A DNA stretch of 60,856 nt from CAZRGV01 sp964599655 (GTDB lineage: Bacteria; Planctomycetota; Planctomycetia; Isosphaerales; Isosphaeraceae): positions 1 to 60,856 of the forward strand of contig CAZRGV010000020.1 of the NCBI GenBank assembly GCA_964599655.1, given 5' to 3'. Shown piece after piece: positions 18,068-26,433 of the stretch. Every line of letters begins with the position of its first letter. Position 1 is the first letter of the stretch. The notes under the pieces were generated by a model that ran no database searches, was not told the origin of the DNA, and saw only the letters and a list, made by a program, of their open reading frames with translations. Position numbers and translations under genes: made by a program.

Positions 18068-18113
18068 AAAAAAGGACCGGGGCAAAGCTCGTGATACGAG
18101 CATGCCCCGGTCC
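18068..18113 (-). terminator. Hairpin terminator of the DUF1559 gene
   Basis: GGACCGGGGC (18074-18083) pairs with GCCCCGGTCC (18104-18113), and the inner GCTCGT/ACGAGC pair (18087-18092, 18096-18101) extends the stem. Six A residues at 18068-18073 become a U tract after the stem on the minus-strand transcript. Confidence 0.8.
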
Positions 18114-18179
18114 GGGAAGCGTCGCGTTGGGTGGCCGAGGTCCAGCGGGGATCTCCAGGCCGGGAAGCGGCGGTGCCGC

Positions 18180-19187
18180 TCAGTACGAGTCGGCGCTGAC
18201 GACCTCGTTCCCCTGGGTCGTGCCCAAGGCGCGCCAGATGTAGAGATTGATGGTGTTCTTGATGAAGTGAACGCTGCCGTCGCAGAAGGCCATGTTCACC
18301 CCGCCGGGATGCCGGCTGCGCCAGGCGTAGGTCGGGGGGAACTGGGCCGTGGCCGCGATGCAGGGGGGGTTGTTTGCGAATGGGTACTTGCAATAGCCTG
18401 CGCTATTCTGGACGTCCGGCAGGGTGCTGTTGGGCGGCAGGTAGGTCGAGGTGCTCACCGCGTCGCCCCACCAGGTGAAGCCGCGCAGGTCGCCTCCCTG
18501 GCCCTTGATCACCTCGCCGGCCAGCAGGGTGTTGCTCGTGCCGTCGGTGATCGTAGCGAAGTCGTAGCACCGGCCCCGCGACGGATAGAACCGCTGGGTT
18601 GTGTCCGAGTCGGAGAACGGGGCACCCAGCCAGGGTACGGGGTAGATCCCCACGGTGTAGCCGCCGGGCACGGTCCCCAGGCTCTGATAGATGTCGGCGT
18701 TGCCGAAGTTGACGGTGTAGTTGTGCCAGGTCACGCCATTATAGACGGACAGGTTCGACGGCAACGGCGTGTCGCTCGGGCAGATCAGCGAATTGAAGAT
18801 GGTCCGGGTGACGGTCAGGTTGATCGGGCTGCCGTAGCGGATCCCGTTGGCCGGGCCGCTGCCGCCACCCGAGGTTTGTCCGGGGTTCCAGTAGCGGCCG
18901 TACATATTGTACGCGTTATACTGCGGGTTCCCCTCCAGGTACGGCAGGATGAATGTCTGGAAGGTGCCGAAGACGGCCGTCCGGTGCCCGGGGGGCAGGA
19001 CGTTGTTCGCGTCGTGATAGTTGTGCATCGCCAGGCCGATCTGCTTGAGGTTGTTGGTGCACTGGGCACGGCGGGCGGCCTCGCGGGCCGACTGAACGGC
19101 GGGCAGCAGCAGGGCGATCAGGACACCGATGATCGCGATGACGACGAGAAGCTCGATCAGCGTGAAACCGCGGCGTGAACGCACCAT
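18180..19187 (-). CDS. DUF1559 prepilin-type N-terminal methylation protein
   Basis: A 335-residue planctomycete DUF1559 protein. It begins MVRSRRGFTLIELLVVIAII, the type IV prepilin cleavage and hydrophobic helix motif (cut after Gly7). The DUF1559 signature follows: LLPAVQSAREAARRAQCTNNLKQIGLA and HNYHDANNVLPPG. Near the C-terminus the H-X9-DG motif appears as RHPGGVNMAFCDGSVHFI. Such pseudopilin-like proteins are exported and anchored; their exact role is unknown. Met at 19187 is set by the prepilin motif and by AAGGAG upstream. It follows the lipoprotein gene by 143 bases on the same strand and ends at a hairpin terminator. Confidence 0.92.
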   Translation of the reverse strand: MVRSRRGFTLIELLVVIAIIGVLIALLLPAVQSAREAARRAQCTNNLKQIGLAMHNYHDANNVLPPGHRTAVFGTFQTFILPYLEGNPQYNAYNMYGRYWNPGQTSGGGSGPANGIRYGSPINLTVTRTIFNSLICPSDTPLPSNLSVYNGVTWHNYTVNFGNADIYQSLGTVPGGYTVGIYPVPWLGAPFSDSDTTQRFYPSRGRCYDFATITDGTSNTLLAGEVIKGQGGDLRGFTWWGDAVSTSTYLPPNSTLPDVQNSAGYCKYPFANNPPCIAATAQFPPTYAWRSRHPGGVNMAFCDGSVHFIKNTINLYIWRALGTTQGNEVVSADSY

Positions 19188-19330
19188 CGCTGAGACTCCT
19201 TGACGGGGGAACAAGGAACGGATGAAATGCCGCACGGTCCGTGATCCTCGCCCCGCCGTCGGGGCGAGGTCTCGACGACCGGTCCAGCCACTCGGAGCGA
19301 TCGGAGGGCGGACCGCATTCGCTTCTGGCC

Positions 19331-19792
19331 TCACTGGCTCTTCAAATCGAATTTGAACTCGTTCGGGCCCTCCGAGGTGACGTTGGCTGTCAAAATTGTT
19401 TGCGCATTGTACTTGGACGGAATTCGATCCGGCGGGTGCAACGGCCCAAGGCCGGGCATCGCTCCTTCCTCCGTGGTTTCGCCGGGTGCCGCCTTCACGT
19501 CACCCCCTTCGCTGGAGATCATGACCTTGTACGTTCCGGGCACCAGTCCCTCGCTCTGGGGAATCGAGTAATTGCCCCCCTGGATCGTCGTGCCCCCGGC
19601 CATCGCGTTTTTCATCTCGGCGGCGGGGAAGAACTGGATCATCCCCTTGTCCAGCGGCTGCCCGTCGAGGGTGACGGTTCCCGAGATCGCCTGTCTCGGG
19701 AGATCATCGCCCGAGCCGCAACCCGACAACCCGGCCATCGCCACCAGCGTCGCCGCCAGCAGCCAACACACTGCCCGTTCTCGAATCCGCAT
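19331..19792 (-). CDS. Small lipoprotein with a carboxypeptidase-regulatory-like domain
   Basis: A 153-residue protein. The N-terminus is a lipoprotein signal with lipobox LSGC (Cys about residue 24). The remainder is a small beta-sandwich: ISGTVTLDGQPLDKGMIQFFP, then GGNYSIPQ and VPGTYKVMISS, the usual transthyretin/carboxypeptidase-regulatory-like pattern. Such lipoproteins very often accompany DUF1559 pseudopilins in planctomycetes, and the DUF1559 gene lies directly downstream. ATG at 19792 follows GGAGGGTCCG; longer starts add non-signal sequence. Probably faces the periplasm. Confidence 0.82.
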   Translation of the reverse strand: MRIRERAVCWLLAATLVAMAGLSGCGSGDDLPRQAISGTVTLDGQPLDKGMIQFFPAAEMKNAMAGGTTIQGGNYSIPQSEGLVPGTYKVMISSEGGDVKAAPGETTEEGAMPGLGPLHPPDRIPSKYNAQTILTANVTSEGPNEFKFDLKSQ

Positions 19793-20425
19793 CGGACCCT
19801 CCAGGGACATGGGGGAGATTGCTTGTGCCCCTCGGACCGCGGACAACCAGGCCCTGTTTCGAACAAAGGGCCTTTGACAATTATTGAATACACGCCGACT
19901 GATTCTAGTCAATAAAAAAACCAAATCCGACGATCTGGAACTCAAGCGGTCGCGACATCTGGCGACTCATTGTCTGTTCTCGTGCCACGGCCGGGGCGAT
20001 TGTGTTTACCAGATACAAAAAGCGAGTAGTACTTAAAAAGACTATCAATCCACAATATATTAGAAATATTGATTCTATGGTTTTTGCTGATAGCTATCTT
20101 TCTTGCCTTCCGCGTCCGGCTGTGATCAAAACCAGCACGACGAAGCCCCGCATGGCCTGAAGGGCCGGTACCCAGATGGGACGGCCAGGGTGGCGCAACA
20201 GGGCCCGATCGGGAGGATGTCACCCAGCGGGTCCGGCCGGTGGACGTGACCGCCAAAGCTGGCGATGAGCCGGCCGGTTCCCACCTCCCGGACTTTGACG
20301 ACTTCCTCGTCTCAACAGGGAGAGCGTCTCGGCGGGAGGGGGCTAGTCGGCGCGATCGTCGTTCTATTAATCTTGCGGATGGCGTCGTCGAGGTCAGAGC
20401 GTTTCCGCCAATCGAGGGCGTGGTG
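19793..20425. promoter_or_regulatory. Long AT-rich divergent region
   Basis: About 630 bases between the lipoprotein gene (-) and the hypothetical gene (+). The part at about 20000-20110 is strikingly AT-rich for this genome and contains a small dyad, CAATAT...ATATTG (about 20053-20070). Promoters for both flanking genes are expected here. The right part (20240-20425) remains open in frame with the downstream gene and could be its N-terminus. Confidence 0.45.
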
Positions 20426-21253
20426 ATGGCTGATGGTGCCAACAGGGCGTTCATGAAGGCCGGTCCGAAATTCCTCAAGGACAACATCATCGAGGTCGCC
20501 GTGGTGGTCACCGACCTGATCAAGGTTGCCAACAACCACGTCGACCCCAACAAGGCCGTGCTGGCCCAGCGGGGCCGGGTACCGAACCGTGGCGGGGCCG
20601 CCGTGGTCGACCCGAATGTGGCCGCTGGGATCTACGACTTCGACCTGGTCAAGTCGCCACGGAAGGGAGAGCGCGAGACCTCGACGCTTGGGGTCACGCA
20701 CAAGACCTCGGTCCCGGTCTACGACCTCAAGGCCTGGGGGACCAAGCCACGTGACCAGGTCATCACGCCCACCACGACGGGCTTCGACGTCCGATATCAG
20801 ACGCCGGACAAGGCGCGGCCGATCCGGGCCTACTGGGTTCCCTGGTCCTCCGGGTCGTGCTGGTCGGTTCAGCTCGGCAACGACGCGGACTACTTCTTCA
20901 CGCCGACGATGGACGGCTGCTCCCTGTCGATCAGCTCGGGCGCCTCGCCACTGGTCACCCACGCGAACTACAAGGACCCGCACAACCCGAACGTGGCCGA
21001 CGAGGCTCTCACGGTGGCCGAGATCAACCAGCAGCACCATGATCGTGGGGCCGATGTGAATCGGTCACTGGTGAAGAGCACGTACGTGGCGTCGCACGGC
21101 GACAAGACGCTCGGGTACAACAACCTCGTCACGGTCGTCGGGTTCCGTGATACGACTGCCGGGACCTGGAGTTTCTATTACCAGAAGCGGCGGGTCAACG
21201 CGAACGACCCCACCTCGAAGCTCCTGCTCCAAGACCGGATGGTCCTCATCTGA
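20426..21253 (+). CDS. Hypothetical protein with a possible CNF/BLF1-like Cys-His deamidase motif
   Basis: A 275-residue protein with no confident family. The C-terminal half reads SCWSVQLGND, FFTPTMDGCSLSIS and LVTHANY. Cys165 in MDGC and His179 in THAN are 14 residues apart, resembling the LSGC...H active site of the CNF1/BLF1 deamidase superfamily, where the spacing is 12-15. If so, it could deamidate a glutamine in a target protein. No signal peptide is seen. Start is uncertain: ATG 20426 has GAGGG upstream, but the frame is open to an ATG at 20240 (337 residues). The N-terminal 90 residues, including IIEVAVVVTDLIKVANNHVD, are not recognised. It stands alone. Confidence 0.5.
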   Translation: MADGANRAFMKAGPKFLKDNIIEVAVVVTDLIKVANNHVDPNKAVLAQRGRVPNRGGAAVVDPNVAAGIYDFDLVKSPRKGERETSTLGVTHKTSVPVYDLKAWGTKPRDQVITPTTTGFDVRYQTPDKARPIRAYWVPWSSGSCWSVQLGNDADYFFTPTMDGCSLSISSGASPLVTHANYKDPHNPNVADEALTVAEINQQHHDRGADVNRSLVKSTYVASHGDKTLGYNNLVTVVGFRDTTAGTWSFYYQKRRVNANDPTSKLLLQDRMVLI

Positions 21254-21435
21254 TCGCGGGTCAAAAAGGGCACATCCACGGTTTCAGATCGGATCGAAAC
21301 GACAGGGTGTACCCTTTCCCCCTCCTCAAGGCGTTGGGGAATCCGTCGCGTCGGACCCCGGCGCCGGGCCCTCCTTGTTCTTGCTCCGATTCGAGTCGCG
21401 GGCCAGAACATCGTCCGCGAAGCGAGCACCACGGA

Positions 21436-21594
21436 TCAGCGATCGACCTTCCCCGAGGTTCCCACGGGCGCCGGGTAGAAACGGTAAAGGACGGGCATGA
21501 GGTCGCGCGTCAGCAGTCGTGTCATGAGCATGCCGCCGACCACGACGAGGGACAGCGGTCGCTGGGCCTGAGAGCCGATCGTCGCCGCGGATCA
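21436..21594 (-). pseudogene. C-terminal remnant of an RND efflux permease
   Basis: On the minus strand a short frame reads SAATIGSQAQRPLSLVVVGG, followed by MLMTRLLTRDLMPVLYRFYP and a stop at 21436. This matches the last transmembrane hairpin of AcrB/CzcA-type RND pumps (consensus G(S/A)E.QRPLA.V.VGG...LLTL.V.PVLY). Nothing of the preceding 1,000 residues is present; a stop lies just upstream. It is a leftover of a deleted or broken pump gene. The 21254-21435 bases next to it show nothing else. Confidence 0.6.
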
Positions 21595-21605
21595 TCGTGA
21601 GCCTC

Positions 21606-22512
21606 TCAGCCGAGATTCGACTTCGAGCGTTCAAGGCGGAACGTGGCGAGCCCATAGCCGTCCGTGGAGGGCTCGTCTTGCTCCAGCCAGAAACCCGCCT
21701 CGTCAAGCCGACGGAAGAGATCCGATTTGGAGCCGTTTGGGTGATACTCCAACGCGATGACGTTGATCTTGCGGAGAATTTCGGTCGGACTCGCCTCGAT
21801 CAGCTCGTACTCCGCGCCCTCGATATCCAGCTTGAGCATGTCGATGCGGTCGAGTCGCTCGCGATTCCAAAGGGTTGCCAGGGTGATGACCTCGACGGGC
21901 ACCCCAAACCGTGATGGTTCATCGTCGGGCGCCCTCCAGGCTGCGGAACTGGCTGGCCATGGGAAGTCCGCTCATGAGCCGCTGGCCATCGGCACCGCCG
22001 AGGGCCCAGGGGCGACAGACGATTCGCTCGGTTCGCTCGTTTGCGCGGACCGTCTCCGCGAGCCGCTCGAAGGTGGAAGGGAACGGCTCCAGGGCGATGA
22101 TCCTCGCCGCGGGCGCAACCCGGGACGCGAAGAGACTGAAGGCCCCGATATTCGCTCCGGCGTCGATGATGACCCGACTCGACGGATCCACGGTATAGTC
22201 GCGCCTGATGAAGACGAGCCAGGCGGTCGTCAGATCCTCAAACCGCTCCAGCGTCAGGGAATCGCCGTCGCGAAGCCGGAAAGGATAAGGATAGGCGACC
22301 TCCCGCAGACCCAGGTATCCGGCGGTGATCGGAGCCCAGCCACGACAGTCCCGGGCGCACCGGAGCAATTCGGAGGCTCGGTCAGGACTCGCGGAAAACA
22401 GCTTGGAGAGTCTGTGAAGGTTCATCGGAAGTGGGAACAAGGGGGAATGGCGAAGGAGTTCCACGACGCAAGGCGGAAATTCGAGGATGGCATACCGTGG
22501 CGATTCAGTCAA
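21606..22512 (-). pseudogene. FkbM-family methyltransferase, split by one frameshift
   Basis: Two overlapping segments form a complete FkbM-type SAM-dependent methyltransferase of about 300 residues. The first (22512 to about 21930) has SAM motif I in VIIDAGANIGAFSLF and the acidic loop ALEPFPSTFERL. A one-base shift in the GGGCGCCC tract near 21926-21936 moves to the frame of DEPSRFGVPVEVITLATLW and DMLKLDIEGAEYELIEA, the family's C-terminal signature. These enzymes O-methylate sugars or natural products. A single indel in a GC run could be a sequencing error, in which case the gene is intact. The start is uncertain (TTG 22512 or a later ATG). Confidence 0.7.
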
Positions 22513-22848
22513 TTATGAATCCGAGATCGGCGAACCGAACCGACAGGCCCGTTGCTGATCGACGACGTGACCACATCCCCATGTCCACCCGCCCCGGGGA
22601 TGACCGAGTTCGAGCGATCGACCGTTCCGACATCAGACGTCGAGCGATCGCGTTCGACGCGATGATCGCGAGGATTGATGTTCCCGCCGGACTGCTCGAA
22701 GAGGCGCCTGATGGGAATCTCGGCGAGTCGGCCCACAACACCCAGTTGCGGAGAAGTGGCCGGTCGTTGGCCTGCGAGGGGACCTCGGTTATCATGACGG
22801 CCGTTGGTTGGACCTGGTTTGCTGAAGTGTGCGAAGGGCTCTCGTCGA
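22513..22848. other. Upstream region of the C1 operon
   Basis: A 336-base gap between the broken FkbM gene (-) and fhcB (+). It stays open in one plus-strand frame, but the translation is Arg/Asp-rich without motifs. The promoter of the C1 operon should lie here; no convincing -35/-10 pair was found. Confidence 0.4.
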
Positions 22849-24171
22849 ATGGCCGCTGAATCGAACCCGAGGATCGTCGAGGACGTGACCTGCCTGGCTT
22901 GCGGGTGTCTTTGCGACGATCTCGTGGTTCGAGTGGAACAGGGGCGAATCACCGAGGCTCGCAACGCGTGCGAACTTGGGCGCGGGTGGTTCCTGGCCAA
23001 TCCTTCGAGGACCGAGCGACCGAGCACGACCATCGAAGGGCGGGCGGTTCCCGCGGACGAGGCCGTGGATCGAGCCGCCACGATTCTGGGAGGTGCACGG
23101 TTGCCGGTCGTGCTAGGGCTGTCGAGAACGACGATCGAGTCGCAGGCGGCGGTGGTTGGCCTGGCTGACCGGATCGGTGCGACGATCGATCCGGGCAACG
23201 ATCTCGAGGCCTCGGCGCGTTTGCTGGCTGTTCAGCGGGTCGGTCGCGTGTCGGCGACTCTCGGCGAAGTCAAGAACCGGGCCGATCTCGTCGTTTTCTG
23301 GGGGGTGGACCCAGTTGCGACTCATCCGAGGCACTGGGAGCGGTACTCGGTTGAGCCGAAAGGCCGGTTCGTCCCCGAGGGTCGGGCGGGCCGGTTCGTC
23401 GTCGTGGTCGATGCCGATCGCACGGCGACCTCAGAGCGCGCGGACCTGTTCCTGCTGGTGAGGCCCGAGGCGCGGATTGCGGCCCTGACGACGCTCCGGG
23501 GCCTGGTCCGTGAAGCGAGGCTCGATCCCGAGCAGGTTGAATCGGCCACGGGGCGCGCGTTTGACGATTGGCGGGCACTGGCGAATCGAATGATCCAGGC
23601 GCGTTATGGAGTCGTGTTCTTCGGGGCGAATCCCGAGCGGACGAGAGAAGGCGCGGCGCATGTCGAGGCGGTGCTGTCGCTGGTGCGAGATCTCAACCGA
23701 TCGACACGCTTTGTCGCGATGACCCTCGGAGGGCCTGGGAATGTCTCGGGGGCCGAAGCGGTGCTGACCTGGCAATCAGGCTACCCGTTTGGGGTCGACT
23801 TCTCACGAGGGTTTCCCAGGTTCTTGCCCGGAGAGGCGACGGCGAGGAATCGCCTCGCAAGAGGCGACGCCGACGCGGCGTTGATCGTCGCCGATGATCC
23901 GCGAACATGGCTCCCCGACGAGGCGATCGAGGCGTTGAAGCGGATTCCGAGCGTCGTGATCGCGCCCGACGCGACCGATCCTTCGCGAGGGCCGATGCCG
24001 ACCGTGGGGCTGGCGTCGGCCACGCCTGGCATCAACGCGACCGGCACGGTCATGCGGGTCGACGGGCTTACCTTGCCGCTTCGACCGGCGCTCCACGCCG
24101 ATCGGCCGACGGACCGGGCGTGGCTCGAGGCGATCGAGGCGAGGCTATCGCTCCGTCTGGGGAGTGGCTGA
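22849..24171 (+). CDS. fhcB: Formyltransferase/hydrolase complex subunit FhcB (formylmethanofuran dehydrogenase B-like)
   Basis: A 440-residue homologue of archaeal FwdB/FmdB and of bacterial FhcB, the large structural subunit of the complex that releases formate in H4MPT-dependent formaldehyde oxidation. The N-terminal Fe-S cysteines appear conserved: Cys15, 18 and 22 in CLACGCLCDD and Cys41 in NACELG. The stretch LGEVKNRADLVVFWGVDP and HPRHWERYSV is strongly family-typical. In archaeal enzymes a Cys or Sec that binds Mo/W lies before that stretch; here the corresponding residues (about 115-121) are GNDLEAS, with no Cys. This fits a non-redox bacterial FhcB. The Met at 22849 is preferred over a TTG 15 codons upstream. 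First gene of the C1 operon. Confidence 0.88.
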   Translation: MAAESNPRIVEDVTCLACGCLCDDLVVRVEQGRITEARNACELGRGWFLANPSRTERPSTTIEGRAVPADEAVDRAATILGGARLPVVLGLSRTTIESQAAVVGLADRIGATIDPGNDLEASARLLAVQRVGRVSATLGEVKNRADLVVFWGVDPVATHPRHWERYSVEPKGRFVPEGRAGRFVVVVDADRTATSERADLFLLVRPEARIAALTTLRGLVREARLDPEQVESATGRAFDDWRALANRMIQARYGVVFFGANPERTREGAAHVEAVLSLVRDLNRSTRFVAMTLGGPGNVSGAEAVLTWQSGYPFGVDFSRGFPRFLPGEATARNRLARGDADAALIVADDPRTWLPDEAIEALKRIPSVVIAPDATDPSRGPMPTVGLASATPGINATGTVMRVDGLTLPLRPALHADRPTDRAWLEAIEARLSLRLGSG

Positions 24172-24174
24172 GGT

Positions 24175-24777
24175 ATGTCGAATTCCGAGCAGGAATCCAA
24201 GGAGCGTCGGACCCTGGGGCCGAACGATGCCGGACGGGCGATCTCGGCCGAGGAGTTCGCCGCCGCGGAGCAGGTGCCTGGTCTGAGGTTCGAACGCCTC
24301 GAAGGGAGGTTGGTGGTCGTCGAACCCGGCGGACTCGATCACGAGGAAACCGTTCGGCGCTGGCGCGAGCGGCTCGATGCCTACAAGACCGAGCATCCCG
24401 ACATCGTGGCGAGGGTTAAGGTGCCAGCAGCGATTCCCGTGAACGACGCCACGGATCGTGTCGCTGATATCGGAGTCTATCTGGCTCGCGAAGGCGCTCC
24501 GGACCGAAATGCTCATCGCGTGCCGGACCTGGTGTTCGAGGTGGTTCAGCCCACAAGGCGCGATCGTCAACGCGAGGGAGTCGAGTTGAAGCGCCTATGC
24601 CATCAGATCGGGGTTAAAGAGTATGTGCTCATCGACCGCCCCGCCAGGCAAGTGACTCTGTCGACGACATCATCCGAGGGCTACCGCGAGCGGATCGTGA
24701 CGTTGCTGTTCGACACTTACGAGTCTCGCCTCCTGCCTGGACTGGCGATTCCCCTGGTGGAGGTGATGGAACCATGA
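24175..24777 (+). CDS. Uma2/DUF820 PD-(D/E)XK nuclease-like protein inside the C1 operon
   Basis: A 200-residue Uma2-type protein of the restriction-endonuclease-like fold. The core reads DRVADIGVYL (Asp), VPDLVFEVVQPTRRDRQ (Glu) and GVELKRLCHQIGVKEYVLID (Lys), so the PD-(D/E)XK residues look intact; the usual 'spD' Pro is Ala. It starts three bases after fhcB (TGAGGTATG), and its stop overlaps the fhcA start (ATGA), so it is translated as part of the operon. Uma2 proteins are very abundant in planctomycetes and cyanobacteria and their function is unknown. No link to C1 metabolism is established; the tight coupling is the notable point. Confidence 0.85.
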   Translation: MSNSEQESKERRTLGPNDAGRAISAEEFAAAEQVPGLRFERLEGRLVVVEPGGLDHEETVRRWRERLDAYKTEHPDIVARVKVPAAIPVNDATDRVADIGVYLAREGAPDRNAHRVPDLVFEVVQPTRRDRQREGVELKRLCHQIGVKEYVLIDRPARQVTLSTTSSEGYRERIVTLLFDTYESRLLPGLAIPLVEVMEP

Positions 24778-26429
24778 CGACCTTGCGAATTGCCGGCGGG
24801 CGGGTCGTCGACCCTGCCCATGGGGTCGACGAGGTGAGAGACGTCTGGATCGCCGATGGCCGAGTCATCGCTTCGCCGAGCGATCCCGACGCGAAGGCCG
24901 ATCGCACGATCGACGCGAGAGGCAACGTGGTGATGCCAGGCGGGGTGGACGTGCATTGCCACATCGCCGGTTCGAAGGTGAACGCCGCCCGGATGATGCG
25001 GCCCGAGGACGGTCGAGGGGCCGAACCCGTGCGACGAACGCCCTCGGCACGGTCGGGACGGATGGGGAGCGTGCCGAGCACCTTTGCCACGGGGTACAAG
25101 TACGCGGGGCTCGGCTACACGACGGCCGTCGACGCGGCCATTCCGCCGCTGGGCGCGCGGCACGCGCATCACGAATTCCGCGACACGCCCGTGATCGACA
25201 AAGCGTTTCTTGTCTTGCTTGGGAATAATCATTACGTGATGGATCGCATTCGCGAGGGCGATCGCGCGCGGCTCCGGTCGTACGTGGCCTGGCTCCTGAA
25301 CGCGACGAAAGCCTTCGGGGTCAAGGTGGTCAACCCTGGCGGCATCGAGCGATGGAAGCAGGGCGAGGGGAACGTCTCGACACTTGACGATGAGGTGCCC
25401 CACTTCGGCGTGACCCCCCGACAAATCCTCAACGGCCTGGCTGAGGCCGTCGATGAGAGCGGCCTGCCGCACCCCGTTCACGTGCATGGCCTGAACCTCG
25501 GCTTGCCAGGGAACGCGGCGACGACGCTCGAACTCATGAAGGCCCTCGACGGCCACCGAGCCCATCTGGCGCACATCCAGTTTCATAGCTACGGAGGCTC
25601 GCTGGAGAATCCGAAAAGCATCGACTCTCAAGTGGTACCACTCGCGGACTACGTGAACGCACATGAGAACCTGACCGTGGATGTCGGCCAGGTGGTTTTT
25701 GGCGACACGACGAGCATGACGGCCGACGGGCCGGTTGGTCAGTTCCTGCACAGCGTGACCGGGCGGAAGTGGCTCAGTCACGACGTCGAGCAGGAAACGG
25801 GCTGCGGCGTGGTTCCGATTACCTACGAGGACAAGAACGCCGTGCACGCGCTTCAGTGGGCGATTGGCCTGGAGTGGTACCTCCGCGTCGACGACCCCTG
25901 GAAAGTCGCCATGAGCACCGATCATCCGAACGGCGGCTCATTCCTGGCGTATCCGCAGATCATCGCGCTCCTGATGGATCGCGGTCTTCGCAACGAGATG
26001 CTCGAGCAACTACCGGCTCGTGTGCGAGCGCGTTCGGGCCTCGCCGATCTCCCTCGAGAGTACAGTCTCTCAGAGATCGCGATCATCACGAGGGCTGCGC
26101 CCGCGAGAATGCTTGGCCTCTCGAACAAAGGGCACCTTGGTCTCGCGGCCGACGGCGACGTGACCATCTACGCCCCCGACGTTGACATGAGGCGCATGTT
26201 TGCCATGCCGCGTTATGTGATCAAAGCCGGTGAAATCGTCGTCGACGATGGCGAACTTCGAGCGACGCCCGAAGGCCAGTCTTTCTACGTCGCGCCGGGA
26301 TTCGATACGAATATCGTGCCGTCGATCAAGGCATGGTTCAATCAGGAGGCCTCGATTCGATTCGCCAATTTTGCGGTCCGGGATGAGGATTTGGCGAGGC
26401 CGCGGAGGGTCCCCGTGGGGGGAGCCTGA
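24774..26429 (+). CDS. fhcA: Formyltransferase/hydrolase complex subunit FhcA
   Basis: A 551-residue amidohydrolase-fold subunit homologous to FwdA. It hydrolyses the formyl-methanofuran-type intermediate to formate. The binuclear zinc site can be read: His61 and His63 in DVHCHIAG, Lys184 in GVKVVNPGG (the carboxylated lysine), His236/His238 in HVHG, and Asp383 in STDHPNGG. The family segment TGYKYAGLGYTTAVDAA and the C-terminal DVTIYAPDVDMRRMF are also present. It overlaps the Uma2-like gene by four bases, and fhcD follows four bases after its stop. Together with FhcB, FhcC and FhcD it makes the Fhc complex. Confidence 0.93.
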   Translation: MTTLRIAGGRVVDPAHGVDEVRDVWIADGRVIASPSDPDAKADRTIDARGNVVMPGGVDVHCHIAGSKVNAARMMRPEDGRGAEPVRRTPSARSGRMGSVPSTFATGYKYAGLGYTTAVDAAIPPLGARHAHHEFRDTPVIDKAFLVLLGNNHYVMDRIREGDRARLRSYVAWLLNATKAFGVKVVNPGGIERWKQGEGNVSTLDDEVPHFGVTPRQILNGLAEAVDESGLPHPVHVHGLNLGLPGNAATTLELMKALDGHRAHLAHIQFHSYGGSLENPKSIDSQVVPLADYVNAHENLTVDVGQVVFGDTTSMTADGPVGQFLHSVTGRKWLSHDVEQETGCGVVPITYEDKNAVHALQWAIGLEWYLRVDDPWKVAMSTDHPNGGSFLAYPQIIALLMDRGLRNEMLEQLPARVRARSGLADLPREYSLSEIAIITRAAPARMLGLSNKGHLGLAADGDVTIYAPDVDMRRMFAMPRYVIKAGEIVVDDGELRATPEGQSFYVAPGFDTNIVPSIKAWFNQEASIRFANFAVRDEDLARPRRVPVGGA

Positions 26430-26433
26430 CGTC

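Noticed and set aside
22431..22859. 142-codon plus-strand open frame before fhcB
   Set aside because: It overlaps the antisense methyltransferase remnant, has no motif and no ribosome binding site.
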